64,000 bases of DNA from positions 1,116,001-1,180,000 of the forward strand of contig JAHEWK010000014.1 in assembly GCA_020740775.1 (NCBI GenBank), read 5' to 3'. Below are positions 47,741 to 59,266 of the stretch, in pieces (positions within the stretch are counted from its first letter, which is position 1; each line of letters opens with the position of its first letter). This stretch comes from Ilyonectria destructans (lineage: Eukaryota; Ascomycota; Sordariomycetes; Hypocreales; Nectriaceae). Both the position numbers and the translations under genes were made by a program. The notes beneath the pieces were generated by a model. That model saw only the letters and a program-made list of their open reading frames with translations. It did no database searches and had not been told where the DNA came from.

Positions 47741-49178
47741 ATGACCAGCGTGAGTCCTCCCGCCCCTCAGTCCGCTGTTCAGCAACATTATTGACTGATA
47801 CAAGGGCGGCTAGCACGGCGTAGCCCGCACCGCGCGGTTCCGAACTGACGAGCAGCGCCAACAAGACCTCGAAAAGATCCAGAAATACCGATCCTTGGAA
47901 GACCAAGTTCGCCACCAGGTCAGATATGCTCCCTTCCAGCTTCAAGAGGCGACAGGAGGAACCCCCTCTAACCCGACACGACACAGATCACCGAGAGCCA
48001 ATACGGCCTGGAGACATTCCAACTTACCTCCAAAATCCTTCGTCTCAATCCCGAGTACTACACAATATGGAACGCCCGCAGGCGCTGTCTAATATCTGGC
48101 TTATTATCCAAACCATCGGCTGGGTCGTTGCCCTCGAAGGCGTCGCCGAGTACTTCAGCGACCGACACTCCCACAACCTCTTCCGCCGCCTCGTTGCCCT
48201 CATCCTCGACCGAGACCCCGCGAGCCCCCGACCCCCCGACAGCTGGGAAGACTGGTACAATAGTTGATCAAGAATCCGCGGCGGCCGCAGATCATGTGTC
48301 GCAACAGGAGCAAGATACAGGCATGATCCGCGCCGAACTGGGCTTCACGATCCCGCTGCTCATGGAGTTTCCCAAGTGCTACTGGATATGGAACTATCGA
48401 CTATGGGTCCTACAGCAGGCAACTGAGAGACTCGACGTCGCCGCCGCCCGCCGAATCTGGGAGGAAGAGCTGGGCCTTGTAAGCAAAATGTTGACCAAGG
48501 ACCGCCGCAACTTCCATGCCTGGGGCTATCGCCGCCATGTCGTGACGCAATTGGAAAGCCCAGTGCTGGACGGGCGAAGCATGGTTGAGCCTGAGTTTGA
48601 GTACACGACTAAGATGATCCACGTGGATCTTTCGAATTTCTCGGCATGGCATAACCGCAGCCAGCTGATTCCCCAACTCCTCGCCGAGCGTAAGTCGGAC
48701 GATAACTCCCGCAAGGCGTTCCTCGATAAAGGTTTCTATGGCTCTATTGCTGGTAATATATCGTCGCTAACGCATAAATATAGAACTCGACCTTGTCCGT
48801 GAAGCCCTGAATGTTGGCCCAGAAGACCAGTCCCTCTGGTTCTATCACCAGTACTTGGTCCTGAATCTTGTTGAGCGAGCTGGCAGTTCGCCAATAGCAC
48901 CGCATTTGACAGTGGACGAGCGGAAGTCGTACATCCTTCGCGAAATCGTCGACATCAAAGACCTATTAGAAGACTACGACGATATTAAGTGGATATACGA
49001 GGCGCTTGTGGAGTACACTACCGCCCTCTGGCAGTTGACAGGCCAGGTTCGAGAACAACAGGAACAACGCGATGTGGGGGTCTGGCTTGCAAGACTTAGA
49101 GAGCTGGATCCCATGCGAAACGGACGATGGAATGACTTGGAGACGCAGCTTGATCTCACAGAGATTCCCACGGAGTGA
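47741..49178 (+). CDS. BET4: Rab geranylgeranyltransferase (type II) alpha subunit
   Basis: With Bet2 and the Rab escort protein, adds geranylgeranyl groups to Rab GTPases. Exons 47741-47749, 47814-47918, 47987-48731, 48784-49178 give 417 aa. The first exon holds only Met-Thr-Ser; the second gives the conserved start HGVARTARFRTDEQRQQDLE. Prenyltransferase alpha (PPTA) repeats are visible: LNPEYYTIWNARRR, FPKCYWIWNYRLWVLQQA, DRRNFHAWGYRRHVVTQLE, VDLSNFSAWHNRSQLIPQL and DQSLWFYHQYLVLNLVER. The HGVARTxR start and lack of a farnesyltransferase-type C-terminus favour Bet4 over Ram2. An insert of ~60 Ser/Thr/Pro residues lies between the first and second repeats. No LRR/Ig domain, as in other fungi. 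Confidence 0.93.
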
Positions 49179-49628
49179 ACCAGTGTTGGGCTAGTTCACC
49201 ATACAAACAAACACTCGTGTATATGAGCATTGCTTGTATATTATAGAAATAACTGGATCCATCACATTGCGAATGACTGACTACCTGACCCTGAACACCA
49301 ACAGGAATACGCAGTCGTCGTACAACTGGCTTGTGCTTACTGCGGACTCGTTGGACCACATGGTGTTCTATATCTTCATGCAGTATTAGAAGAGTGGAAA
49401 CGAATGAATAAAGCTAGAACCACATTGCAAAACAATCAAGTTTGGATACGCCTTTCATATTTTTGTCCGCCGTTGCTGGATCTTGCCGCCTCTCGCTGTC
49501 CACCCGTCAGCGACTAGGGTAGCGTACCTAAGACACAGCCGCCTCACAAGCTGACAAGCCTCCTAATCAAGGTTCAGCTCAGCGATCCGACGCATGGTGC
49601 TTCTCTCCCATCCAACCTCGCGCCAAAA
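49179..49628. other. Intergenic: BET4 3' end and HET-gene promoter
   Basis: 450 bp between two plus-strand genes; no gene or clear motif seen. Confidence 0.45.
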
Positions 49629-52600
49629 ATGCGGCTGTTGCACACAAGAGAGGTCAAGACATGCAACTTTGAGGGTTCTGACCGACCGCCGTATGCGATT
49701 TTATCGCATCGATGGGGTGACGACGAGATCAGCTTCCAGGATGTCCAGGCCATGCGGGGCAAGTACTGGGCTGCCGCGCTGGACGAAGAACAGGAAAACG
49801 CCCTCATCACGTCCAAGAAGGGATTTGACAAGCTGGCCAAGTCGGTCCAGCTAGCACAGCGCAGTGGGTTTGAGTACATCTGGCTTGATACCTGTTGCAT
49901 CGACAAAACGAACAGTGCCGAGTTAACTGAGGCTATCAACTCCATGTACCAGTGGTACGAGACTGCAGATGTCTGCTACGTCTACCTTGCCGATGTGAAG
50001 CCCGCTTTCGAAGAGGACATGCATGCGAATCCGTCAAGCTTTCGGCAAAGCCTCTGGTTTCGGCGAGGCTGGACTCTCCAGGAGTTGATTGCTCCCAGTG
50101 AGGTTGAGTTCTTTGCCTGGGACTGGAGCTACCTTGGAAACAAGCGGGAGATGAAGCAGCTTACCGACCTCCTCACGGCCATCACCCGCATTCCAAATGA
50201 AGTTCTTTGGGGCGACACCCACCCATCAGAAGCCAGTGTCGCCTCGCGGATGAGCTGGGCCGCAACCCGGGAGACGACTCGAGTCGAGGACTTGGCCTAT
50301 TGCCTCCTCGGGCTCTTCGACGTCAATATGCCGCCACTCTACGGCGAAGGTGAGAAGGCTTTCACCCGGCTGCAAGAGCAAATCTTGTCTCAAAATGACG
50401 ACGAGACAATCTTTGCTTGGCACACTGAAGTGCCCTCGAACGGTGCCTTCTATGGCTTGCTTGCAGAGCGACCCTCATACTTTGGCAACTCATACAACTT
50501 GGAGCCAGTTTCCCGCCTAACTCTTGGTGAGCGTGGGGTCATGACAAGCAAGGGACTAAAGGTAGACTTCAGCCTGCATCCATGCACCGACACCCCCGGT
50601 GCCGATTGCTTCGTTATCCTGCACTGTAAACCACCGAGTCTTGACGAGGTGTCTCCAGTCATTTACCTCAAGCGCATATGGGTTGATGAGTTCGCACGAG
50701 TCTTTCCACACAGGGTCGTGAGTAGAGGGTTGCAGTCTGCGGAGGGTGTAACCGAAACTGTCTTTGTAAAACAGAAGCCCTCGCGGAAACCCAAATTCAT
50801 TCGTATCATCGCCGAGAAGACGAATGCTGCCACTTCTTACAGCCCCGGATGGGACATCCTCGACGTTTATCCGAAGACAGGTTGGTCCGAGTCGGGTATA
50901 GAGCTGAGGCCTAGTGACTTTCGCATAGGCCAGGCGTTTGCGTTGTTGCGGGTTCGGGTCGACGAGTGTGGGACGATTGACATTGCAGTCGGCTTGAAGG
51001 TGTACAACCAGCGGCAAATCAGGAGCTGGTGTGTTCAGTTCCGCTCCGAATTAGCGACATGGACCGCCGAGGACAACTTTTGGATCATTAGTCAAATTCT
51101 TAAAAAACGGCCGGATCTTGAAGGTCTCGAGTCGACGTCAACGGAGGACATCAACGGAAGAAGAATGCCCGTGTCGATCACCGTGGCGGAACGGCACGGA
51201 GTTCGAAACATAGATCTGGTTCTCAGCGTTGAGAGGCTATCGCCTGTTGGCAATGGTTTCGAGACCGAGGAGGCTATGGAAGACGACTTGCCTTTTCAAA
51301 AGGCCTCAAGCCTTGAGGTGGATGTAAGGGGCGTCACCTCGATTGCGACTTGCGTACGACGGGAACCCCAGCGCCCGGTTTGGGGGCTCTCATTCCCGAC
51401 TCAAAGGATTAACTTAAGGCCACTGAAGGGCATGGGCGAACTAAACCACATCTACTTGCCTCAGGAGACGCCTAGTCATACAGAATTATGGTCAGGTTGG
51501 GCGCCAAGAACCGAGCTGCTGTACGTGTGTCTGAAGGAAAGTAGCTTCCCGCCCCCTCCCTCTGGCTCTTTTCATGAGTTGTGTTATAGTGGCGACGTGG
51601 CCGAGGCTTTGTTCACCAGCGAATCTGAAGTGTCTGTTCGTATGAACCGAGACACCTGGATCGGGTTGACCCCTTTTGCCTGGGCCTTGGCTGGAAACCA
51701 CCTAGACCAAGCCATGTTTCTGTTAAAACACAATCCGTATCAATTAACCAAACTAGCGGCCGGGGGATTTTCAGCAGTTCATGTTGCGGCAGGGCTAGGG
51801 CAATCGACGGCGATATGCAACTTAGTCAAGTTTATTCTGGACGAAGAGTCCCTCATTGCTAGATACATGAGTCATGAACTCAGAGAGAATATGCTCATGG
51901 CAGCTTCAGAGTCGACCCACGACACGCCGTTGCACATGGCCGCGGCGTTCGCAACCAAGATTGGATTCTGGCACGGGCTGGACACAGGAGCTTGGGATTA
52001 CTTCGTCTCCGGGTCGAGAGTCGCCCGAAACAAATGGGGAGCGACACCTCTTCACCTCGCAGCATTTACGGGGAACCTGGCCGCTGGGATGGCCATCCTA
52101 AAGTTTTGGCGAGATGAAGAGATCCAGGTCTCCCATAACTGGGGGAACGATAAGGTAGCTAGGATGTGTCATGACAGAGCCCACAGCGTGGACGACATGG
52201 GACGGTCATGCGCCTGGTACGCCGCGTATAGTGACTCGCCAGAAATCATCAGCTTGATTTGTTCGGAGGATCCGCCCCTTGACCTGGCCGATGACAATGG
52301 CTTCGCCCCAATACATATTGCTTGCTGTCTCGGGAACGTCTCGAGTCTGAACAAGTTGCTGGAACTGGGCGCTAATATCAACGTCCCAACAAGTGACCTA
52401 CTGCTTCTTCCGTCGCACTTGGCTTCGATTTACGGGAACCTAGAGTGCCTAAAGGTCCTCGTGGAACAAGGGGCAAAGATGGATTGGAACGATGATGCAG
52501 ATTCACCTCCATTCACTGCTATTACTCTTGCTGTGGCAAATGGTCACTTGGAGTGTGCGCGGCTCCTCTGGGACGCTCACCAAGTACCGGTTTCTGGAGT

Positions 52601-52814
52601 TGTTTCGTGCGTTGTGGTCCGCAACACAGGAGCTGCTATCGAGCATCTGGATATCGTCATTGACGGCGATGAGTTTCGATTCGAAAATTTGCTTCCTGAC
52701 CGGCCAGGGACTGCTCCGGCCCCCATCCAAGTTCACCAAGAGCCCGACGAAGCAGCGAAACGTCATAAGACCAGGTCATCATGGTTCCCGTGGAACAGCT
52801 CTAAACGTACATAG
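49629..52814 (+). CDS. HET-domain protein with C-terminal ankyrin repeats
   Basis: Single exon, 1,061 aa. HET domain in the first ~270 residues: YAILSHRWGDDEISFQDV, FEYIWLDTCCIDKTNSAELT, NSMYQWYETADVCYVYLADV, FRRGWTLQELIAPSEVEFFA and EDLAYCLLGLFDVNMPPLYG. HET domains, distantly TIR-like, drive allorecognition and programmed cell death in ascomycetes. The middle ~400 residues are unassigned beta-rich sequence. Ankyrin repeats run from ~690 to the end: DTPLHMAAAFATKI, WGATPLHLAAFTGNLAAGMA, NGFAPIHIACCLGNVSSLNK, LPSHLASIYGNLECLKVLVE. No NACHT or other NTPase domain between HET and ankyrin. Such genes are multicopy and polymorphic; whether this one acts in incompatibility is unknown. Intact, no frameshift. 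Confidence 0.92.
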   Translation: MRLLHTREVKTCNFEGSDRPPYAILSHRWGDDEISFQDVQAMRGKYWAAALDEEQENALITSKKGFDKLAKSVQLAQRSGFEYIWLDTCCIDKTNSAELTEAINSMYQWYETADVCYVYLADVKPAFEEDMHANPSSFRQSLWFRRGWTLQELIAPSEVEFFAWDWSYLGNKREMKQLTDLLTAITRIPNEVLWGDTHPSEASVASRMSWAATRETTRVEDLAYCLLGLFDVNMPPLYGEGEKAFTRLQEQILSQNDDETIFAWHTEVPSNGAFYGLLAERPSYFGNSYNLEPVSRLTLGERGVMTSKGLKVDFSLHPCTDTPGADCFVILHCKPPSLDEVSPVIYLKRIWVDEFARVFPHRVVSRGLQSAEGVTETVFVKQKPSRKPKFIRIIAEKTNAATSYSPGWDILDVYPKTGWSESGIELRPSDFRIGQAFALLRVRVDECGTIDIAVGLKVYNQRQIRSWCVQFRSELATWTAEDNFWIISQILKKRPDLEGLESTSTEDINGRRMPVSITVAERHGVRNIDLVLSVERLSPVGNGFETEEAMEDDLPFQKASSLEVDVRGVTSIATCVRREPQRPVWGLSFPTQRINLRPLKGMGELNHIYLPQETPSHTELWSGWAPRTELLYVCLKESSFPPPPSGSFHELCYSGDVAEALFTSESEVSVRMNRDTWIGLTPFAWALAGNHLDQAMFLLKHNPYQLTKLAAGGFSAVHVAAGLGQSTAICNLVKFILDEESLIARYMSHELRENMLMAASESTHDTPLHMAAAFATKIGFWHGLDTGAWDYFVSGSRVARNKWGATPLHLAAFTGNLAAGMAILKFWRDEEIQVSHNWGNDKVARMCHDRAHSVDDMGRSCAWYAAYSDSPEIISLICSEDPPLDLADDNGFAPIHIACCLGNVSSLNKLLELGANINVPTSDLLLLPSHLASIYGNLECLKVLVEQGAKMDWNDDADSPPFTAITLAVANGHLECARLLWDAHQVPVSGVVSCVVVRNTGAAIEHLDIVIDGDEFRFENLLPDRPGTAPAPIQVHQEPDEAAKRHKTRSSWFPWNSSKRT

Positions 52815-53242
52815 CTTGACAGGCATTTCCTACGGGATGAGTGCGGTATCTGGGGTTTGCAGTCGCGTACGGAGGTAGCAAGGAGAAGTTTCCGGCCCAG
52901 GATGGATGTCTACTGTATTATACACATCACTTGCATGTAGCTCGCTATGGCGAGCAACAACCTTTTATTTTGGGTCTCATGATAAAACACTCACTTCGCT
53001 CAGTTATTAGGAACTGGAATTCAGGACCAAGACTGGCTGTAAATTCGGGCATAGCCGCATCAGATGCACAAACAGTCGAGTCAACCCAATACAGCAACAT
53101 GTACATATTAATGTGAGATGGATATGTTCATTACAATAACAGTCCTACCAACTGTCCTGTCTGCAATTCCCGAGCTGTTACATCAAGAGAGCCCGTTCAC
53201 TACCTGCTCACACTACCGAGCATACTAAGCAGCTCATCAAAA
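52815..53242. other. Convergent 3' regions (HET gene and JmjC gene)
   Basis: 430 bp between facing stops. No gene seen. Confidence 0.45.
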
Positions 53243-56200
53243 TTACCTCCCTCGACCACGGGGCCGTCCTCTCCCCCTGCCACGTCCACGTCCACGTCCT
53301 TGTCCTCGTCCTCGGCCAGAAGCCCCCTTACTGGCAACACGGCTTCGGGCAGGGATGTCCTCGGCACTACTAGAATCCGAGTCTGAGCTGTTGACTTCAC
53401 TGTCCGCCTCCGAGTCCGATTCAACGAGTCGAACGACGGTTGGCTGGCCAGTTTGTCTTCTCGCTCGTGGAGGCGATGGACTTCGCGAGCTTTCACTCTC
53501 TCTCTCTGATTCTGATGAGGGCGTCTGTTTGGATTGGCTCTGGTATTCAGTGTTCGAGCTCGACCCGCGACTGGGACGTTGCCGCACTGCACTGGCCGAC
53601 CCTGTACGACCGCCTCGAGTGGAGAGTGTGTTGGCTGCTCGATTTGGGGATGCAGGCGGAGCTGCCGTGATGGTGTCAGAAACAGGCTGAGATTTCCGCT
53701 TGCCCATCTTGAATTTCTTGCCCCTGAGTGCCATGCGCTCCGCCATGGATAAAAGCTGGGTGCTACCCAGGCTTGTGCTTTTAGTGACAGGCGGCTCTGG
53801 CGTCACAGCTTTTGACTGTTTCGCACGGCGAGCGGTTCTGGAAGCTCGACTATCTTGAAGGGTTGGCGCTGTGACTTCAGGCTCGTCACTAGAATCATGC
53901 ACGGATGCTGTAGCAGCAGAGATCGTGATAACTCCGGACTTCCGGGGTCGTCCTCGTCGTCGTGGCTCCTTACTACCTTCTGCGGCCAGGTCCTTTGAAA
54001 GCTGTGCCTCCAGTTCCTGAACAGCCTTATCATGTTCGTCATCGCTATTGCGTGATTCTGGTTCGGCCTTGTCGCTTTCGCCTGCATTCCTATTATCGCC
54101 CTGTTTCTTTTGAGCATCCTCATCTGCAGCAATGACTTGGACCAGGTTCGACTTCCTTGGCCGACCTCTTGGTCGTTTCACTGACCCATTGGGTGTGGGG
54201 GAACTCTGCGATGTTGAACTCTTTGCCGGTGAAGGCACTGCTGACAATGCATTCTTTGGAGGGCGGCCACGTCTTTTGGGTATCTTGGGTTCAACTGGTG
54301 ACCCGTTTTGCGTGGACAACTTCCCCTCACTCCCAGCTCCTCCAAACAGAGCGCGGACTGCATCGGCAGCTAGATCAACTGCTGTCCTGCCGGTTTCCGT
54401 AGATTCATGTGGTGGTGAACCGACCGGGTGTAGCGAATCCTCTTCCTCGAATTCATCGGAATCCGCATATTCGAGTTCTACGTAAGACGCTCTGGGCTTG
54501 GCATGTCGCAACTCTGGCTCATTTGCGTCGAAAAACCGAGACATGGTCGTTTTCTTCTCAATGGGCTTCTCCGGACTTTTCTCCACAACTTCCGAGTCCC
54601 TTTCTTCCTCAGTCACAGGCTCCTCCTCATTGTCCTGGACAGGATCATGCATCAGAGCCTCGGGAGCAGCAGTTGGGGTACCGCCGAACAATGCCGGGTC
54701 CATGCTTTCCAAGAAGTCTGGCTCAGCTGTAAGACGAGGTCTTTTATGGTGACTCTTCCCGACGACGAAGTCTGGATCCTCGTTCGCTCGCTTCGCCTTC
54801 CTCTTTGCCGCTCGGATGGACTTCTTGACGAACTCTGGTATATCTGATTCTGGTATTCGCATGGCCTCTTCGGAAGGAGCCTGGAAAGGGTCGAAAAGAA
54901 TTTTGTCGGGCGTATCATCTTGTTCATAGTAGCCCATGCCAATACGCTGCCGACTGATCAAAGATGGATCAGGATACATGGATGTGTCAAGATCTGCCAT
55001 CTGCGACATGTCGGCATTGGCTACGCTGTCGTTCGTAGGACCATGAACCCCTTCGGGGTAAGGTTGGAATGGCCCATCGACAGTAGCTTCCACCGCGGGG
55101 GGATCGTCCAGCCCCAGGACATGGCTTTGGTCTCCATACCCATTCATGACAGGAGGATGGAGGGGGTTGGTAGAGCCATCCTGTGCCTCGGGCTGATTCT
55201 GCATGGTCCGCTCTGCCTCCACCTGTTCGGTGATATCCTGGGCTTTGGCATTATCAGCTTGCTCCCGTAGCGCCTTCATCCGCTTGCTGTCCTTGCTGCG
55301 ACTCTCTTCTCCGGCAGCCTTGAGCCAGGACAGGTTGTGAACGCGGAAATCAACTAGCGCTTCTACACTACGATCATCGGCAATCGGCCTTGTGTCATGT
55401 CCGAGTAGTGTGTTCTTGGGGGTGTAAGGATCTGTGTGACCTACGCGTCGGCAATATGCACAGTTGCAAATGCCTAGACACTTCGGGCATTGCCACTGCT
55501 CGTCCTCGAGCACCTTTTGTGGCATCATGTCGAACGCCCTGTAAAGAACACCATAGCAGTAGGACTCGGTACAACCAGGGTTTGTGCACGAGTGAACCCT
55601 GTAGCTGTAGTCTTTGTGACAGCAAACGTGGCATCGTCGGAGCTCGCCTCTCTTCTTCTTCCGTTTTCGCTTCTTGGGCTTGTCCTCGCCTTCTGGCTCT
55701 GATTCGCTTGGTGTGTTTTCGCGTTCCTGCTTCGTAATATCCTTCCACGGTCGTCTCCGCAATGCCTCTTGGCAGATTTGGGCCACCGCCTTCTTCCCTG
55801 CCCTCAGGCGCGCGACCTCGAGTGGTTGGGGGGACGACTCAAAGTCCACGAACCCATCATTGAGGATAATCATGGATCGCCACGCCTCATAGTTGTTAAC
55901 CAGCTCAGACCACGACCACTGCTCGCACCACTGGAGACCCGACATGCATGCACAGGATCGTCCCATCGCATAGCATTCCATACACACGTCGTATGCGTCC
56001 TCATCCCCGTCGACCAAGGTACGGGCGCAATGCTTGCAGGTCAGGAACCGATTGAAGATGTTTGACCGGCAGTAGGAGCAGGTGATGCAAGAGTCGAACG
56101 GAATTAGCTCCACATCCTTTTCCTTGTAGCCAAACATTTCATCTAAGAGGATTTCTGTGAAGAGACTGAACAACTTCTTGAAGTCGCCAGCTAGTTGTTT

Positions 56201-57439
56201 TGCGCGCGGCGAGTTGCGCATGATTTCCTGGCCGAGGCCCAGGAAACTCATCTGGGCCAGTTCTGCGTTCTCCTCCATTTCCTGCAGCTGGCGATAGTAT
56301 TTTTCGAGGGTGAAGTAGATAATCGCTTTGTTCTTGTACTGCTCGTCGCGACAGACAAGTCGTGCTTTGGGAAGTGCTTCATGGAGCGCCATCTCGAGCG
56401 TCTCAGCTGTGGTGCGGTTCCAAGCGACCTTTACCGTCCTCGTTCCCCGATTCCACACTTGATGAGCAGCTAGGGGGGGCACCAAGATGAAATCCCCAGC
56501 CTTTTGTTCAACAACGTAAACATCAAACGGAGCTTTCTTCCACGCGTTGACCTGAGCAAAGTGCTTCTCAATCTCAATGTCGTGCCCAAGCATAGAAAGG
56601 AAGTATTCACGGACGACCTCACGGTCCTTGCTCTCAGTCATGAACCAAATGGAGCTGCCCGGTTTCTCTCCGTTTTTGTCACCAGAGGCGTCGACCATAA
56701 TATTCTGGCCCAAAGAAGCGCACATCTCACGATGGGCTGGAGTGTATGTTCCCTCATGCCCGATGTAACACATCAGATTCTGGGCTCGCATATCATGGGG
56801 TAGACTAGACATGAGGTCGCCTGCCGGTGCAGTTGTTGCCTCTTCCCTGAAGACATCATCTTCTTGGGTTTTCGCGCCTCCGTGTTGGCTTGCGTTTTCG
56901 TTTAGGTAGAAGAGGTTTGGATGAATGGCCCTCTGTAGCGCATCGTGCCATTCGGGCGGGCAGTCGATGTCCTTGAGATACAGGCGCTGACGGCGCTCAT
57001 CGCGAAAGTTGTTCGGTGTCCACTGGTCGGTGAGCTGCTTCATCGATCGCAAGTAGTGCCCAGTCGTCATGGGAATATCGTTCGCAGCAGTGATGTCCCT
57101 AACGGTCTCCTCTATGAAGAATCAACGTTAGCAACTTGGGAACCAAGGTTGCCAAGAGGAGCACCTACGTTTCTTGTCGTATGTCTTCTCTAACCAACTA
57201 GAGTCGAAGAGCCATTTTGGCAGCACGGCATCCCAGCCGTCAATAACCAGAGGCTTGCCTCCAGCGACAACGTGGATCAGCACGAGCTTCTCAAACTCCT
57301 GTTGCCCCAGACTGCGAATCTGCGCTCTCGACACCCGCTGAACCCACTTGAAGTTGGGCGTTCGATCGACTAGACCAGCCAAGTCAAGGTCCGGGGGTAT
57401 TGGATCGAATTTGGCCTGTGGATGGAGTGAGGTCGGCAT
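53243..57439 (-). CDS. JmjC-domain protein with 4CXXC_R1 zinc finger and AT-hooks
   Basis: Probable chromatin dioxygenase or its derivative. Exons 57439-57169 and 57111-53243 give 1,379 aa. JmjC-like cupin in the first ~330 residues: GTYTPAHREMCASLGQNIMV supplies the HxE pair (His217, Glu219) and LAAHQVWNRGTRTVKVAWNR the distal His (~307), so the Fe(II) triad looks intact. Cys-rich segments follow: CITCSYCRSNIFNRFLTCKH and a 4CXXC_R1 (CDCA7-like) finger RRCHVCCHKDYSYRVHSC...CTESYCYGVLY...QWQCPKCLGICNCAYCRR. The C-terminal half is disordered and basic, with AT-hooks (KRRGRPPKN, VKRPRGRPRKS, RRRGRPRKS) and a final Arg-Gly tail. The 4CXXC_R1 finger is found in proteins linked to DNA methylation/heterochromatin; the exact substrate here is unknown. 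Start ATG lies in the divergent promoter shared with COQ2. Confidence 0.9.
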
Positions 57440-58060
57440 CTTGTCGAGTGTCTCGGGAGCGTCGCGTTCGATGCGACGCCGAGGGACGTGATGGCGGGAC
57501 CCTTAGGAAGGTCGGGTAATCATGAGGAACAGTAGACGTGATGAAATCGATTAGGGTAGTCGAGCTACGGTGGTGGCAATCGCCAATGGCGGTGCGGGTT
57601 GTGCAGCCTTCTGTTCAAACGCCCCGGCCATTCAGATGGCAGAGGTGTTTGTGTTTGGTTGTGAATTAGGAACAACAGCCTCGTTGGATTGATCAAGAGA
57701 CAGCCCTTCCGACGTCAACTGGGCGCGTCTCAACGTGCATTAAATGCGCAGCCAATCAGAGGGAGAGCATACGCCACTGGAAGAGGCGGATGTCCGTGCA
57801 ATTGTGCAGGCTGTCGTCACGTGATCTCACCAAAGGCAGTTCTGGCGAATAAGCTTAGCATTCCTGTACCGGAGTCTCGGAATCCCGGGCTTCAAGATTT
57901 CGGACTCACAGCACTTCTCACTCCTATGGCTGGAGGACTGGGTGTCAAGCACACGGTTCGGCTGGATTCGCCTCGGATATATTCAATTGTAAGTATAATT
58001 CCCATGCCTGTCGTCGCGGAGTGAATAAAAACTCATCTCCGTTCAGAATATTGGTTATCA
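57440..58060. other. Bidirectional promoter between the JmjC gene and COQ2
   Basis: 620 bp. A CACGTG E-box lies at 57818-57823. Intron-like signals (gtaagt at about 57989, ending ttcag near 58046) suggest a 5'-UTR intron of COQ2. The plus-strand frame at 57689-58024 lacks homology and is not called. Confidence 0.55.
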
Positions 58061-59266
58061 ATGAGACTCGCAGTTCTTCCTAGGCCTTCGGTATGGGCGC
58101 AATGCCGAGCCATATCTGGGCAGACCTCAAGAGCCCTGGGGCGAAGAACCACTCGTCCATCTCTCACCCAACTGTCGAAGACGTTGAACCAGTCACGGCC
58201 AAGCCATGAACGGGTGCTTGGGTTCCACGAGGCAGGCAAGAAGTCCTCGCCGCTTGTTGGTGAAACACCAACGCCGGAAATCGCCATACCGACGTTGGCG
58301 CCCTATCAACCACCACAATCTGGCATTCTGTCGAAGCTTCCAGCCTCATGGGTTCCATACGCTGAATTGATTCGCCTTGACAAGCCAGCCGGAACCTACT
58401 ATCTCTTCTTCCCATGTCTCTTCTCAACTCTCTTGGCTGCTCCGATGGCCGTCCCGATGGCAAGTCCTGGATCCGTCATTGGCACTTCACTCTTGTTCTT
58501 CTCGGGCGCTCTGATAATGCGGAGTGCAGGGTGCTCAATCAACGACCTCTGGGACAGAAACCTAGATCCCCATGTCGCCAGAACTCGCCTAAGGCCGATC
58601 GCCCGCGGTGCCATCACACCATTCAAAGGCCTTGTCTACACGGGAGGCCAACTCCTTGCTGGACTAGCCATCCTGCTTCAGTTTCCCCTCCCCTGCTTCT
58701 TTTATGCTGTTCCAAGCTTGCTCTTCGTCGCTAGCTACCCGCTTGCGAAGAGGGTCACCTATTACCCTCAGTTCGTTTTGGGACTGACGTTTTCGTGGGG
58801 CGCAATCATGGGATTTCCCGCTCTCGGAGTCGACCTGTTGACACACTCGTCAGCTTTGACTGCCGCTGGTTTTCTCTACGCCTCCAACATTGCATGGACA
58901 GTGCTCTACGATATGATTTATGCCCACATGGATATCAAGGACGACGTCAAGGCAGGAATCAAGAGCATTGCGCTGAAACACGACGCCGAAACCAAAAAAG
59001 TCCTGGCTGGACTTGCTGTTACTCAAGTAAGTCTCCTGGCGGCGGCGGGTGTGGCTGCTGGTGCTGGGCCAACTTTCTTCATTGGAAGTTGTGGAGGAGC
59101 CTTGCTCACACTTGGGGTAATGATCAAGCGAGTCAACCTCAAGAATGTCAAGGATTGTTGGTGGTGGTTTATCAATGGTTGTTGGATCACTGGCGGCGTC
59201 ATCAGTATCGGAATGGCGGCCGACTATGGCGTCAAGTACATCCAAGAACCAGAGGAAAGTGGCTAG
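58061..59266 (+). CDS. COQ2: 4-hydroxybenzoate polyprenyltransferase, mitochondrial (ubiquinone synthesis)
   Basis: Couples the polyprenyl chain to 4-hydroxybenzoate in coenzyme Q synthesis; inner mitochondrial membrane. Single exon, 401 aa. Residues 1-~70 are Arg/Ser-rich without acids, a mitochondrial presequence. UbiA core: ELIRLDKPAGTYYLFFPCLF, first Asp-rich motif NDLWDRNLDPHVARTRLRP (preceded by GCSI), and second motif YDMIYAHMDIKDDVKAGIKS. Seven to nine membrane helices are evident (SVIGTSLLFFSGALIM, FPLPCFFYAVPSLLFVAS and others). Both Mg-binding Asp motifs are intact. Divergent from the JmjC gene. Confidence 0.96.
   Translation: MRLAVLPRPSVWAQCRAISGQTSRALGRRTTRPSLTQLSKTLNQSRPSHERVLGFHEAGKKSSPLVGETPTPEIAIPTLAPYQPPQSGILSKLPASWVPYAELIRLDKPAGTYYLFFPCLFSTLLAAPMAVPMASPGSVIGTSLLFFSGALIMRSAGCSINDLWDRNLDPHVARTRLRPIARGAITPFKGLVYTGGQLLAGLAILLQFPLPCFFYAVPSLLFVASYPLAKRVTYYPQFVLGLTFSWGAIMGFPALGVDLLTHSSALTAAGFLYASNIAWTVLYDMIYAHMDIKDDVKAGIKSIALKHDAETKKVLAGLAVTQVSLLAAAGVAAGAGPTFFIGSCGGALLTLGVMIKRVNLKNVKDCWWWFINGCWITGGVISIGMAADYGVKYIQEPEESG

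Noticed and set aside
57689..58024. 111-aa plus-strand frame upstream of COQ2
   Set aside because: No recognisable domain, lies in the divergent promoter, and overlaps intron-like 5'-UTR signals.
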